The notes under the pieces were generated by a model that did not search any database, had not been told where the DNA came from, and worked only from the letters and a program-made list of their open reading frames with translations. The position numbers and the translations under genes were made by a program. Of a stretch of DNA of 64,000 nucleotides, positions 34,746 through 43,652 are shown piece by piece; the stretch's first letter is position 1, and each line of letters starts with the position of its first letter. Source of the stretch: Nostoc sp. NMS8. Its GTDB lineage: Bacteria > Cyanobacteriota > Cyanobacteriia > Cyanobacteriales > Nostocaceae. The stretch is from assembly GCF_017115045.1 (NCBI RefSeq), contig NZ_JABXKK010000099.1, positions 1 through 64,000 of the forward strand, read 5' to 3'.

Positions 34746-36787
34746 GTGAGACTGTAATTATTGGTGGCGGCGTTATTGGTTTGGCGATCGCCATTGAACT
34801 AAAATTGCGCGGGACAAATGTCACCGTGCTTTGTCGTGACTTCCAGGCTGCCTCTACCCACGCCGCCGCCGGGATGTTGGCACCAGATGCGGAAAACATC
34901 CCTAATGGGGCAATGCGTTCCTTGTGCTGGCGAGCGCGTGCCTTATATCCCGACTGGACGCGCAAATTAGAAGAACTGACCAGCTTAAATACTGGCTACC
35001 GTCCCTGCGGTATCCTCGCACCTGTTTTTGAAGAGGCAGGGGGGGAGGGAGCAGGGGGCAGGGAGCAGGGAGCAGGGAGCAGGGGGCAGGGGGCAGGGAG
35101 CAGGGAGCAGGGGGAAAATTTCTCTCCTCTGCACCCTTCCCCCTGCCCCTCTGCCTCTTCCCCGGCTTATTGGTTAAACAAAGAGACAATTCATCAATAT
35201 CAGCCAGGATTGGGAGCAGAGGTGGTTGGTGGTTGGTGGTATCCTGAAGACGCACAAGTTGATAATAAGGCTCTGGCTCACGTATTGCGGACGGCGGCTG
35301 AGTCTGTTGGTGTTGAACTCAAAGACGGTATCACGGTAGAAGCATTTTTACAGCAGCAAGGGCAAGTGGTTGGTGTACAAACTAATGCTGGAATGATTTA
35401 CGCCGCGCACTATGTTTTAGCTTCAGGTGCTTGGTCAAATGAATTGTTACCACTACCCGTGCGTCCCAGAAAAGGACAAATGCTGAGTGTGCGAATACCA
35501 GAAGTTTCGCCGGAATTGCCGTTAAAGCGGGTTTTGTTTGGGCAGGATATTTACATCGTACCAAGACGCGATCGCCTCGTGATTGGCGCAACCAGCGAAG
35601 ACGTTGGCTTTATCCCCAACAACACCCCAGAAGGTATTCAAAAATTACTACAAGCTGCTATCCGGCTGTATCCCCAACTAAAGCATTATCCCATTCAAGA
35701 ATTTTGGTGGGGATTTCGCCCAGCTACCCCTGATGAATTACCCATCCTTGGCACTAGCCACTGTCAAAATTTAACCCTTGCTACTGGTCATTACCGCAAC
35801 GGGATTCTACTTGCACCCGTCACCGCCGCATTGATTGCCGATTTAATCTTGGAACAAAAGTCTGACCCCTTACTTGCTGATTTTCACTATTCGCGCTTCC
35901 AGTCCCAGCCATCTACCTCCACCCCAATGCTGACTCACTCTGCCAATTTCTCCAACGGGCATCGTACCCCAGACGCGATGAATCACGTCTCTACAAATTC
36001 CCCCTTGATTATTGCTGGCAAAACCTTCCAATCCCGCTTGATGACGGGAACTGGTAAGTATCGCAGCATTGAGGAAATGCAGCAAAGCGTCGCTGCCAGC
36101 GATTGCCAAATCGTCACCGTAGCAGTCCGACGGGTACAAACCAAGGCTCCTGGACATGAAGGTTTAGCAGAAGCCTTAGATTGGACAAAAATTTGGATGT
36201 TGCCCAATACCGCAGGTTGTCAAACTGCTGAAGAGGCGATTCGGGTAGCGCGTTTGGGGCGAGAAATGGCGAAATTGTTAGGACAGGAAGATAATAATTT
36301 TGTCAAGTTAGAAGTAATACCTGACCTTAAGTATTTACTCCCAGATCCAATCGGGACGCTGCAAGCAGCAGAACAACTAGTAAAAGAGGGCTTTGCAGTA
36401 TTGCCCTATATTAACGCTGACCCGATGTTAGCCAAGCGTTTAGAAGAGGTAGGCTGTGCGACAGTAATGCCTTTGGCATCGCCAATTGGTTCTGGACAAG
36501 GGCTAAAAACAACTGCCAATATCCAAATCATCATTGAAAATGCAGGTGTGCCAGTGGTGGTAGATGCTGGTATTGGTTCACCCTCAGAAGCCGCCCAGGC
36601 AATGGAATTGGGGGCAGATGCCTTGTTAATTAATAGTGCGATCGCTCTTTCTCCCAACCCAGCAGCAATGGCCCGTGCCATGAATTTAGCAACAGTTGCC
36701 GGTCGTCTAGCATACCTTGCTGGCAGAATGCCTATTAAAGATTACGCTAGTCCTAGTTCTCCTCTGACTGGGACGATTACTAGTTAG
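34739..36787 (+). CDS. thiO: Bifunctional glycine oxidase / thiazole synthase (ThiO-ThiG fusion)
   Basis: A 682-residue fusion. Residues 1-390 are ThiO, an FAD amine oxidase: Rossmann motif IIGGGVIGLAIAIEL (residues 6-20), THAAAGML near residue 39 and GHYRNGILLAPVTA near residue 351. After a linker of about 35 residues, ThiG (about 422-675) contains TGTGKY, LPNTAGC, VKLEVIPD (Schiff-base Lys) and the C-terminal AGRLAYLAGRMP. ThiO turns glycine into dehydroglycine; ThiG combines it with deoxyxylulose phosphate and ThiS thiocarboxylate sulfur to make the thiazole of thiamine. Residues about 98-141 are a repeat-derived insert rich in G, A, R, E and Q. Confidence 0.92.
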   Translation: MTSETVIIGGGVIGLAIAIELKLRGTNVTVLCRDFQAASTHAAAGMLAPDAENIPNGAMRSLCWRARALYPDWTRKLEELTSLNTGYRPCGILAPVFEEAGGEGAGGREQGAGSRGQGAGSREQGENFSPLHPSPCPSASSPAYWLNKETIHQYQPGLGAEVVGGWWYPEDAQVDNKALAHVLRTAAESVGVELKDGITVEAFLQQQGQVVGVQTNAGMIYAAHYVLASGAWSNELLPLPVRPRKGQMLSVRIPEVSPELPLKRVLFGQDIYIVPRRDRLVIGATSEDVGFIPNNTPEGIQKLLQAAIRLYPQLKHYPIQEFWWGFRPATPDELPILGTSHCQNLTLATGHYRNGILLAPVTAALIADLILEQKSDPLLADFHYSRFQSQPSTSTPMLTHSANFSNGHRTPDAMNHVSTNSPLIIAGKTFQSRLMTGTGKYRSIEEMQQSVAASDCQIVTVAVRRVQTKAPGHEGLAEALDWTKIWMLPNTAGCQTAEEAIRVARLGREMAKLLGQEDNNFVKLEVIPDLKYLLPDPIGTLQAAEQLVKEGFAVLPYINADPMLAKRLEEVGCATVMPLASPIGSGQGLKTTANIQIIIENAGVPVVVDAGIGSPSEAAQAMELGADALLINSAIALSPNPAAMARAMNLATVAGRLAYLAGRMPIKDYASPSSPLTGTITS

Positions 36788-37001
36788 GGAATGGGGACTG
36801 GGAAGAGTTAGAACTCATTAATCCACCTTAAAAACTTAATTAACAGAGTTCAAAGACTCATTCATCTAGCTCAAAATTCCCAATCCCTAATCCGTAATCT
36901 CTAATGCCCAATGCTCAATGTAACGATTTATCTAGCAGTTTAAGAGCAGATTTAGCATTTATGTAACATTAAATTAACGATAAAGATAAAGGAATTAATT
37001 C

Positions 37002-37181
37002 ATGCCCTATACCAATGAAGAAGGCGGCCTTCTGAATAATTTTGCTCGGGAACCAAAGGTTTATCAAGCAGAACCTCCCACAGAAGGGCAAAAGCGAACT
37101 TATCTCCTACTAGGAATTGCCGCTACAACTTTGGTTGTAGGCTTGATTATAGTCGCCTTCTTTGTTTCTAAAAGCAGTTGA
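37002..37181 (+). CDS. Ssl1498-family light-harvesting-like protein
   Basis: A 59-residue protein: MPYTNEEGGLLNNFA at the N-terminus, YQAEPPTEGQKRTY in the middle, and one hydrophobic helix (about residues 34-55) ending VSKSS. This is the Ssl1498 family, small single-helix thylakoid proteins found across cyanobacteria and annotated as light-harvesting-like from sequence resemblance. Precise function is unknown. It has its own terminator at 37222-37265. Confidence 0.85.
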   Translation: MPYTNEEGGLLNNFAREPKVYQAEPPTEGQKRTYLLLGIAATTLVVGLIIVAFFVSKSS

Positions 37182-37221
37182 TCGTAAAACACTTTAAGAA
37201 AATTTCATCTTTATAGGTTTT

Positions 37222-37265
37222 CAGGTTCCGATTTTAAGAGGGGCCTGGTTTTTTGTTTTTTGTTA
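37222..37265 (+). terminator. Terminator after the Ssl1498-family gene
   Basis: CAGGTTCC (37222-37229) pairs with GGGGCCTG (37240-37247) through two G-U pairs, followed by a long T-run. Confidence 0.65.
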
Positions 37266-37442
37266 AAATTGGAGGAGTCAAAGTATACAATTATACTTTA
37301 TTATTCCGATTAGACATCAAGGCTCAATATATTTTGAGCAGCACAACATCTACTAGTTAAAAAATCATTTTTATTATGAATTTATCCTACTTGGATGCAC
37401 CTATAAAGGTGATATATACTGTGTTTTGGCTCTTTAGCCGCT

Positions 37443-39656
37443 ATGAGCGTGAATGATACTGCACACAACAATAATTCTACTTGGAATCGGCAAGTATACC
37501 ACCGCCTAAAACTTGCCCTCAGTCTTGGCTTACGACGACAACTGTTTTTAGCTGTATGTGATAATTTACACTTAAGAAATCAGGTAGCAGCCCGCTTGCA
37601 TTCTACATTGGCTTATCCTGTTGGACAAGTGCTATATCAGTCATCAAATGCTCAAGAAAATAGCACTCCAGCTTACCCGCGATTAGTGACGTTGCGTTTG
37701 AATTTAAACGATCCCAATCCCATAATCCAGATTAATCAATGGTTGGCTAATTATCCACCGCCAATGGTTGGAGTATCAAAAGATAGCCCTGGAAGACCTT
37801 TTCCAGTACCAGCATTTCAGATTGTCGGCGTGGAGCATCTCACTAAGCAACCAGTCGCCACACAACGATTATTTTTACACTATCTCCGCTTAAGTGAACA
37901 ATATTTCTCTACACAAGATTCCAGCCGATTCCTAGAATCTAACTTGCTGCTGTGGATACCACGTCCTTGGTTATCTGCTATCAAGCAATCAGCACCACAA
38001 TTTTGGCGTTGCCGTACTGGCGTATTTGTGTTTGCTGGAGAACCCACACCAGCAAATCAGAATTCGGGCTATCCAGAACGTTTTTCACGTTCTGGAAGCT
38101 TAGATTTACGGAATATTGAGCAGTCGATTTTAGATGAATCAGTTAACCAAGCAGAACTTAGAACCGCAGCCACCAAGTTCAAGTTTGAGAATAATTCCGA
38201 TTTCCCAGTGGAGAGACAAGGGAATCGCGTACACAAAACTCAGGAAGCTTCATCATCAACAGCGGATTTATTGAAGGCTACGCCACAACCGCAGGAATCT
38301 ACGAATAGGTCTGGTAGTGGAATTAATAATCAATCGCTGTTGTCTTTATCTTATATTAGCAGTGAGTTAACGGAGCTAGTAATAGCAACAATCAATACAA
38401 GCAACGCTCAAAATACAGAGAATTCTTTACAACCACAACAGATTTTGTTGGAAATTGAAGAATTACACGAAAATCTTGTTTCAGAAGAGATACTGGCAGA
38501 GGCTTATCATCGTCTGGGCACTTTATACCGCCTTCGCATTGAGCAAGGAGAGTCAACCCTAGAAAACTTGATGGTAGCAATTATTGCTTATCAAGAGGCA
38601 ATTAGCTATGACGAAAATTCACCACAACTTCCAGATATCTTAAATGACTTGGGTACACTCTACTGGATGCTATATCGCACACCACCTAATTCAGAGGAAG
38701 GACAAACTTATATAGAGCAGGCTATAGAGTTTTATCAGTTGGCGTTAAAGATGATTTCACCCCAGACACATTCAGAAACTTACGCTCGTGTGCAAAATAA
38801 TTTGGGGACAGCTTATGGTGATTTAGCCCGTTTTTCTCATCCATCTGAAAATTGGCAGCAAGCAGTTTTAGCTTACAGTGAAGCACTTAATTACCGTACA
38901 GCCGATATGGATTCATTAAAGTATGCGGCTTGTCAAAATAATTTGGGTACTGCTTACTGGCATCTAGGGCAATATAATCAACCAATTTTACATTTAAAGA
39001 AAGCGATCGCAGCTTACAATGAAGCACTTGTACACTACAACCCCGAAGAGGAACCGCTCAAGTATGGCATGATTCAAAATAATATCGGTACTGCTTGCTG
39101 GAATCTGGCACAATACGAACAACCTGCCCAAAATCTCCAGTTAGCGATAAATGTCTATAACGAAGCTCTCAAGTATCGCACTCCAGCAAATTTCCCCACC
39201 GCCTGCGCCGCTACACAAAATAATCTGGGTACTGCCTACTGGCATCTATCAAACCTATCTCAGACAACTAAAGAGGCACGGCAAAATTATCTGCAACTAT
39301 GTATCAGTGCTTACGAAGAAGCTATAGCTTTGGCTCACTCACTTAGCGATACCTCTTTAAGTTTTGATTTGCTCACCTCTTACAATAACCTGGGATTAGC
39401 TCATTATCAGTTAGTAATAGATGAGTCTTTTAAGGGTGACAAAACAACACGTTCTCAACACTTAGAAGTAGCATTAGATAACCATTTGCAAGCCTTAAAC
39501 GGATTCAGTAAACAATCCGAGGCTTATCAAACAACCTTCACTTATGTAGTGAAAACTATTCGTGCTTTTCATAATGCATTAGGAATACAGGGGCAAAATC
39601 TGGCTTTATCTAAAGTTCCTAGTCAGTTGTTGCCAGAGATTTTGTCAAAGTTATAA
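37443..39656 (+). CDS. Tetratricopeptide (TPR) repeat protein
   Basis: A 737-residue protein. Residues 1-205 form a domain with no obvious match (HRLKLALSLGLRRQLFLAVC near residue 20), which resembles the N-terminal part of cyanobacterial P-loop-less ATPase-like proteins but has no visible Walker motif. A low-complexity linker follows (about 205-300), then TPR-type helices from about 330 to 690, with recurring NNLGTAYWHL, QNNLGTAYGDL and QNNIGTACWNL at spacing near 45-50 residues. A protein-interaction scaffold; no partner suggested by context. Confidence 0.75.
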   Translation: MSVNDTAHNNNSTWNRQVYHRLKLALSLGLRRQLFLAVCDNLHLRNQVAARLHSTLAYPVGQVLYQSSNAQENSTPAYPRLVTLRLNLNDPNPIIQINQWLANYPPPMVGVSKDSPGRPFPVPAFQIVGVEHLTKQPVATQRLFLHYLRLSEQYFSTQDSSRFLESNLLLWIPRPWLSAIKQSAPQFWRCRTGVFVFAGEPTPANQNSGYPERFSRSGSLDLRNIEQSILDESVNQAELRTAATKFKFENNSDFPVERQGNRVHKTQEASSSTADLLKATPQPQESTNRSGSGINNQSLLSLSYISSELTELVIATINTSNAQNTENSLQPQQILLEIEELHENLVSEEILAEAYHRLGTLYRLRIEQGESTLENLMVAIIAYQEAISYDENSPQLPDILNDLGTLYWMLYRTPPNSEEGQTYIEQAIEFYQLALKMISPQTHSETYARVQNNLGTAYGDLARFSHPSENWQQAVLAYSEALNYRTADMDSLKYAACQNNLGTAYWHLGQYNQPILHLKKAIAAYNEALVHYNPEEEPLKYGMIQNNIGTACWNLAQYEQPAQNLQLAINVYNEALKYRTPANFPTACAATQNNLGTAYWHLSNLSQTTKEARQNYLQLCISAYEEAIALAHSLSDTSLSFDLLTSYNNLGLAHYQLVIDESFKGDKTTRSQHLEVALDNHLQALNGFSKQSEAYQTTFTYVVKTIRAFHNALGIQGQNLALSKVPSQLLPEILSKL

Positions 39657-40108
39657 AACTACAGCAGGGAATAGGGAGTAGGGAACAGGGTTTAAAGTCT
39701 CTTATTATATAGCTTTTGTCTTAAAGTTTATACCTAATTTATCTGATGCTATCTGATGTACTTCTAACACTTTTCTATTACTCTGGTCAAAGAAAAATCT
39801 TCAGCCAATTTTGAATAGTAACTTTATATCAACTTGACAATCAATTAAGAAACCAAGTAAAGTAGCGATGTCTACGACGGGCTACGCTTACGCAACTCCT
39901 GTTTTAATAATGACCAAGCCATGAAATCTTTTAGCAATCCATAAACTTAACTTCACAAATATAAATTATTCATTAATTTATTTTTAAATCCATATAAATA
40001 TTTTATGAAAAACACTATAAGACATTGGCGTATTTTCCGTAAATTTACTAAGGTAGATTTGAGGTCTACTTGAAATAAACTTCAGAATGATAATTAAAAC
40101 CTAAAATT
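39657..40108. other. Non-coding region before the PEP-CTERM gene
   Basis: No gene seen. Holds a GCGATGTCTACGACGGGCTA repeat fragment near 39866-39885 and AT-rich DNA with ATTTACTAAGGTAGATTTGA close to the gene start. Confidence 0.4.
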
Positions 40109-40822
40109 ATGAAACTAAGTTTTATTTTTGCTACTGCTATATCGAGTTTTTTCGTGAGTTCTGCTTCAGGATTTGGTTTCTCTGCTCAAGCTTATGCTCT
40201 AACTTTTCCTGGTATCTCTAGCGCTACATGGGGAGAACCTACTCCAGGAAGCGCTAATACTGAACCCCTATATACAGGTGTGGGAAGCAATACATTTACT
40301 TGGGGTGAACCTGATTTACCGACAGGACTTCCAAATAGACTAACCTTTAATGGAACTTCGTTTTCTGCGGATATTAACTCTGTATTCAAAATAGCTGATT
40401 TAACTTACTTTAACGGAACGGTATTCAGCGGTACAAGCGTTGAATCTGTACCTTTAAATCTCAATGTATCCTTTAGCCCACCCGTTGGCATCAGCCAAGT
40501 TTTTGACTTCAAATTGGGTCTAATAAATACGCTTAACGACGCAACCGATCCTGAAAATAGTGCAGATTTTGTATATATAGACACAAATTGGAGTAATCAA
40601 AATTTTACATTTGAAGGCAATAATTATACTCTTGAGCTAACTGGCTTTAATCCAAACGTTCCCCAGATAAGTATTAAGGCTCTTGAAGGAGCCACAACTA
40701 CATCAGCCGTTTATGCCAAAATCAAAGCTGTGCCCGAACCTACGGCAGTAGTGGGTTTATCTTTGCTGGGAATATATCTAATATCTCGTAAAAATTCTTG
40801 GAGAAGAATACTAAGAGCATAA
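40109..40822 (+). CDS. PEP-CTERM-sorted exported protein
   Basis: A 237-residue protein. The signal peptide spans residues 1 to about 30 (MKLSFIFATAISSFFVSSAS, then FSAQAYA). The body is a beta-rich domain (about 33-205) starting FPGISSATWGEPTPG, of the kind found in choice-of-anchor proteins. The C-terminal sorting tag is VPEPTAVVGLSLLGIYLISR followed by basic residues: a PEP motif, hydrophobic helix and Arg-rich tail. Such proteins are processed by exosortase and exported to the surface or exopolysaccharide. It is followed by a perfect hairpin repeat (40827-40854). Confidence 0.85.
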   Translation: MKLSFIFATAISSFFVSSASGFGFSAQAYALTFPGISSATWGEPTPGSANTEPLYTGVGSNTFTWGEPDLPTGLPNRLTFNGTSFSADINSVFKIADLTYFNGTVFSGTSVESVPLNLNVSFSPPVGISQVFDFKLGLINTLNDATDPENSADFVYIDTNWSNQNFTFEGNNYTLELTGFNPNVPQISIKALEGATTTSAVYAKIKAVPEPTAVVGLSLLGIYLISRKNSWRRILRA

Positions 40823-40826
40823 AAAT

Positions 40827-40854
40827 GTAGAGACGCGATAAATCGCGTCTCTAC
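40827..40854. repeat. Perfect 13-bp-stem hairpin repeat
   Basis: GTAGAGACGCGAT and its exact inverse flank a 2-base loop (AA). Variants with the same core occur near 26860, 42215, 52606 and 61465. Between two convergent genes it may act as a bidirectional terminator, although the T-tract is poor. Confidence 0.65.
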
Positions 40855-40879
40855 AAAGGGTTGCCGTTTTTGCAGACAA

Positions 40880-42004
40880 CTATGCAGGATTAGGTTGGGT
40901 TCGGCTTTGAAGTAGCTGGATAATTGCAGCTTTTTCTAAGATGCCAACTAGAACACCATTCTCACGAACTACGGGAAGCACGGATAGTTTTTGTTGTTCG
41001 AGCAACTGCATAACTTCCAGCAGAGGTTGATCGGATTGGACTGTGGTAGATTCAGTAATTGGTCGCATGACTTCTTTGACTTGAGTTTCTGACCACAGTG
41101 TTGTGGGGATGGTTCTTAAATTATCAATTGTGATCGCACCTACTAATTGTCCATCATCATCAGTCACTAAGAACCGATGCCAGTTTTGCCCACTGATGAC
41201 TCGCTCATCGGCAAACTCTCTCAAGGTAAGATTAGCAGATACAATCGGGCTGTCATAAGTTACAGCATCCTGGGCTGTCAAACCTGTGAGTTTTTCTTGC
41301 ACTCTGGCAAATTGAGCCGAATTACCAGCATTTTGCAACAAGAAGAAGCCTATTAACAGATTCCAGAAGTTACCGGAGTTGCCAAATAATAATAAAGGAA
41401 GTACGCCTGAAAGAATTGCTACCCAACCAAAGATTTGCCCAACTCGACTCGCAAAGGTTACACCTTTATAAGGATTACCTGTAATTTTCCAAACGATGGC
41501 TTTCAGTATATTTCCGCCATCTAAGGGCAAGCCAGGAATCAGGTTAAACAGGGCTAATGCCAAGTTAACAGAAGCTAGAACACCAAGAATTGCAGCTAAC
41601 GGCCCTGATGCAGCAGTAGTAACACCAATAGCTGTAACGATACCGCATAGTAGTAAACTTACCATTGGTCCGGCGATCGCAACCCAAAAAGCCTCACCTG
41701 GAGTTTTCGACTCTTTTTCTAAGCTTGCTAAACCGCCAAATATAAACAGCGTGATGGATTTGACATCGATTCCCTGACCAATCGCAACGAAACTGTGACC
41801 TAATTCATGGGCGACGACAGAGGCAAATAACATTAGCGCTGTCATCAATCCTAGTAGCAAAGCTAATCCCGCAGATAATTGAGGAAATTGCGCCGCCAGT
41901 CCACTGCTATAACTCCAAGTTACCAAACCCAGAACTAAAAACCATGACGGATGGATATAGAAGGGAATTCCGAAGAGATTACCAACGCGAATTGTGCCAT
42001 TCAT
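40880..42004 (-). CDS. Site-2 protease (M50) with CBS domains
   Basis: About 374 residues from ATG 42004, preferred over GTG 42013 because AAGGTG lies seven bases upstream. N-terminal M50 intramembrane metalloprotease with six helices: zinc motif HELGH near residue 66 and the second motif NLIPGLPLDGG near residue 160 (metal-binding Asp). A tandem CBS pair at about 240-370 (VMRPITESTTVQSDQPLLEV) may sense nucleotides. This is the Rip/SpoIVFB-like group with CBS that cleaves membrane-bound regulators. The substrate is unknown. Confidence 0.88.
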   Translation of the reverse strand: MNGTIRVGNLFGIPFYIHPSWFLVLGLVTWSYSSGLAAQFPQLSAGLALLLGLMTALMLFASVVAHELGHSFVAIGQGIDVKSITLFIFGGLASLEKESKTPGEAFWVAIAGPMVSLLLCGIVTAIGVTTAASGPLAAILGVLASVNLALALFNLIPGLPLDGGNILKAIVWKITGNPYKGVTFASRVGQIFGWVAILSGVLPLLLFGNSGNFWNLLIGFFLLQNAGNSAQFARVQEKLTGLTAQDAVTYDSPIVSANLTLREFADERVISGQNWHRFLVTDDDGQLVGAITIDNLRTIPTTLWSETQVKEVMRPITESTTVQSDQPLLEVMQLLEQQKLSVLPVVRENGVLVGILEKAAIIQLLQSRTQPNPA

Positions 42005-42439
42005 GTCGTTCACCTTTGATTTCAGCTTCGAGAGGTTTTGCTTTCTTCCGACTCGATGTCTTTACTGTAACGAAAGGTTAAGAGATTTTAATCTTGATGG
42101 CTGTAGTGGTGTCCGTCCGTAAAGGTGTGGTTATTGGTAATAATGACATTTGTTTTGACCGAAAGCGATTCATGATACAGCAATACAGTTCAGATTAAGC
42201 CCAAAACACTTGTATAGACGGCAATTCATCGCGTTTCTTGCCTTATAAGGATGTATTATTTCTCTCTACGAGACGCAATCATGCGAACGCGCTACGCCAC
42301 GATGCTCGATAGCGCAGCGTTAGCGACGTAGGAGCGTCTGACTCGCTCTAAGCGAAGCCATGCCGAAGGCTTTACGCTGCGCTATAGTTATAAATTTAGT
42401 TGCTCTCAAACCATTTTTATTTTTCTTTATGAGTGCCTT
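42005..42439. other. Repeat-rich gap before the DNA methyltransferase
   Basis: No gene. Between 42208 and 42390 there are CATCGCGTTTCTTG and a dense run of GCTACGCC, GCGCAGCG and GCGAAGCC motifs that form alternative short hairpins, the dispersed palindromic repeat class of Nostocales. Confidence 0.45.
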
Positions 42440-43345
42440 TTAAATCTTTAGTTTTGCCTTATTCGGTAACTGTTCCTCAATCAAAGCTCTCGCTTTCTTG
42501 GAAAGATTTTTTGTTTTTCTTATTTTCTCTTTTGCTAACTCATCAGGAGCATAATTGGACGGCAGATTTAAGCGGCGAATTCCCATTTTTACGTATTCTT
42601 CATTTATCTCCATCCCAATGGATTTTCTTCCTAAGCGTTTAGCAACTGCACATGTAGAGAAACTACCAGAAAATGGATCTAATACGATATCTCCAATATT
42701 TGAAGATGCCAAAATAACTCGTTCTAAAAGTGCTTCTGGTTTTTGAGTTGGGTGATTTTCATATTCTTCCATTTTGAAACGTACTCGTGTAAAATCCCAA
42801 ACATTACCCGGTACTTTCTGAGTATTGTAAGGCTGAGGAGGTTCTTTTCGATAATCAATCAATTGACGCTTTGCACCAGTTTTTGCCTCTACCATGATAT
42901 TGTCGGAATTAAACGTGTAGTTCTTTTCATGCTTCGTTAGCATAATTATTGGCTCATACATAGAACCAAAGTGATTTTTTGCTTGCACTCCTGAGCTATC
43001 GTAATTCCAAACAATCCTACTTTTAATATAGAAGTTCTTGCGGCACTTGATATCAAGGTAGGGCATATTCTCTGTGCTGTTCATTAGGTAAAAAGTACCA
43101 TTGGGCTTTAGGACACGATGGCATTCATCGATCCATTGATATGTCCACCTAAGAAATTCTTCTTCCGACCAATTTTCAACTAAACCATCGAAGTTTTTGC
43201 CAATATTGTAAGGCGGGTCAGCAAAAATTAGGTTAATGGATTCTGATTCAAGACGCTTTAAATTTTCAAGAGCATCGCCATGAATGATAGTGTGAAAATC
43301 GTCTTTATATATTTTGATATCTATCAAATCGTTGGAAATCACAGT
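42440..43345 (-). CDS. Orphan DNA adenine-type methyltransferase
   Basis: About 301 residues from GTG 43345 (AAGG eight bases upstream); a TTG at 43369 adds eight residues. Beta-class amino-methyltransferase order: catalytic motif IV FADPPYNIG near residue 43 comes first, and the AdoMet-binding motif ILDPFSGSF-type block (DIVLDPFSGSFST) is near residue 226, after HPTQKPEALLER. DPPY usually means N6-adenine methylation. No restriction enzyme gene is adjacent, so it is an orphan, YhdJ-like in layout, probably epigenetic. Target site unknown. Confidence 0.85.
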   Translation of the reverse strand, partial: TVISNDLIDIKIYKDDFHTIIHGDALENLKRLESESINLIFADPPYNIGKNFDGLVENWSEEEFLRWTYQWIDECHRVLKPNGTFYLMNSTENMPYLDIKCRKNFYIKSRIVWNYDSSGVQAKNHFGSMYEPIIMLTKHEKNYTFNSDNIMVEAKTGAKRQLIDYRKEPPQPYNTQKVPGNVWDFTRVRFKMEEYENHPTQKPEALLERVILASSNIGDIVLDPFSGSFSTCAVAKRLGRKSIGMEINEEYVKMGIRRLNLPSNYAPDELAKEKIRKTKNLSKKARALIEEQLPNKAKLKI

Positions 43346-43652
43346 TAGCGCCTTGAGGAAGTAACACAAAAATGTGACTTAAAATCTACAATATTGATTT
43401 GAATATTGCAAGGCTTGCTTATATCTTATTTTTGAGGATATGGATATTAAAACCACAAATAAGTGCTATGAGTCTGCTGATTTTCGTAATAAAAATAGAT
43501 TCTAATACGGCTCAACCCAGACAATTTTTTGTGTGGAAGTCCCACTACCACACAAAAAGAATCTCAATCTAGTGCATAGTGCTATACAAGTATTCGGGCG
43601 ATCGCCGAGATAGGTGCAAAATGGAACACGTTGTAATGGCTTAGGCATCTAT

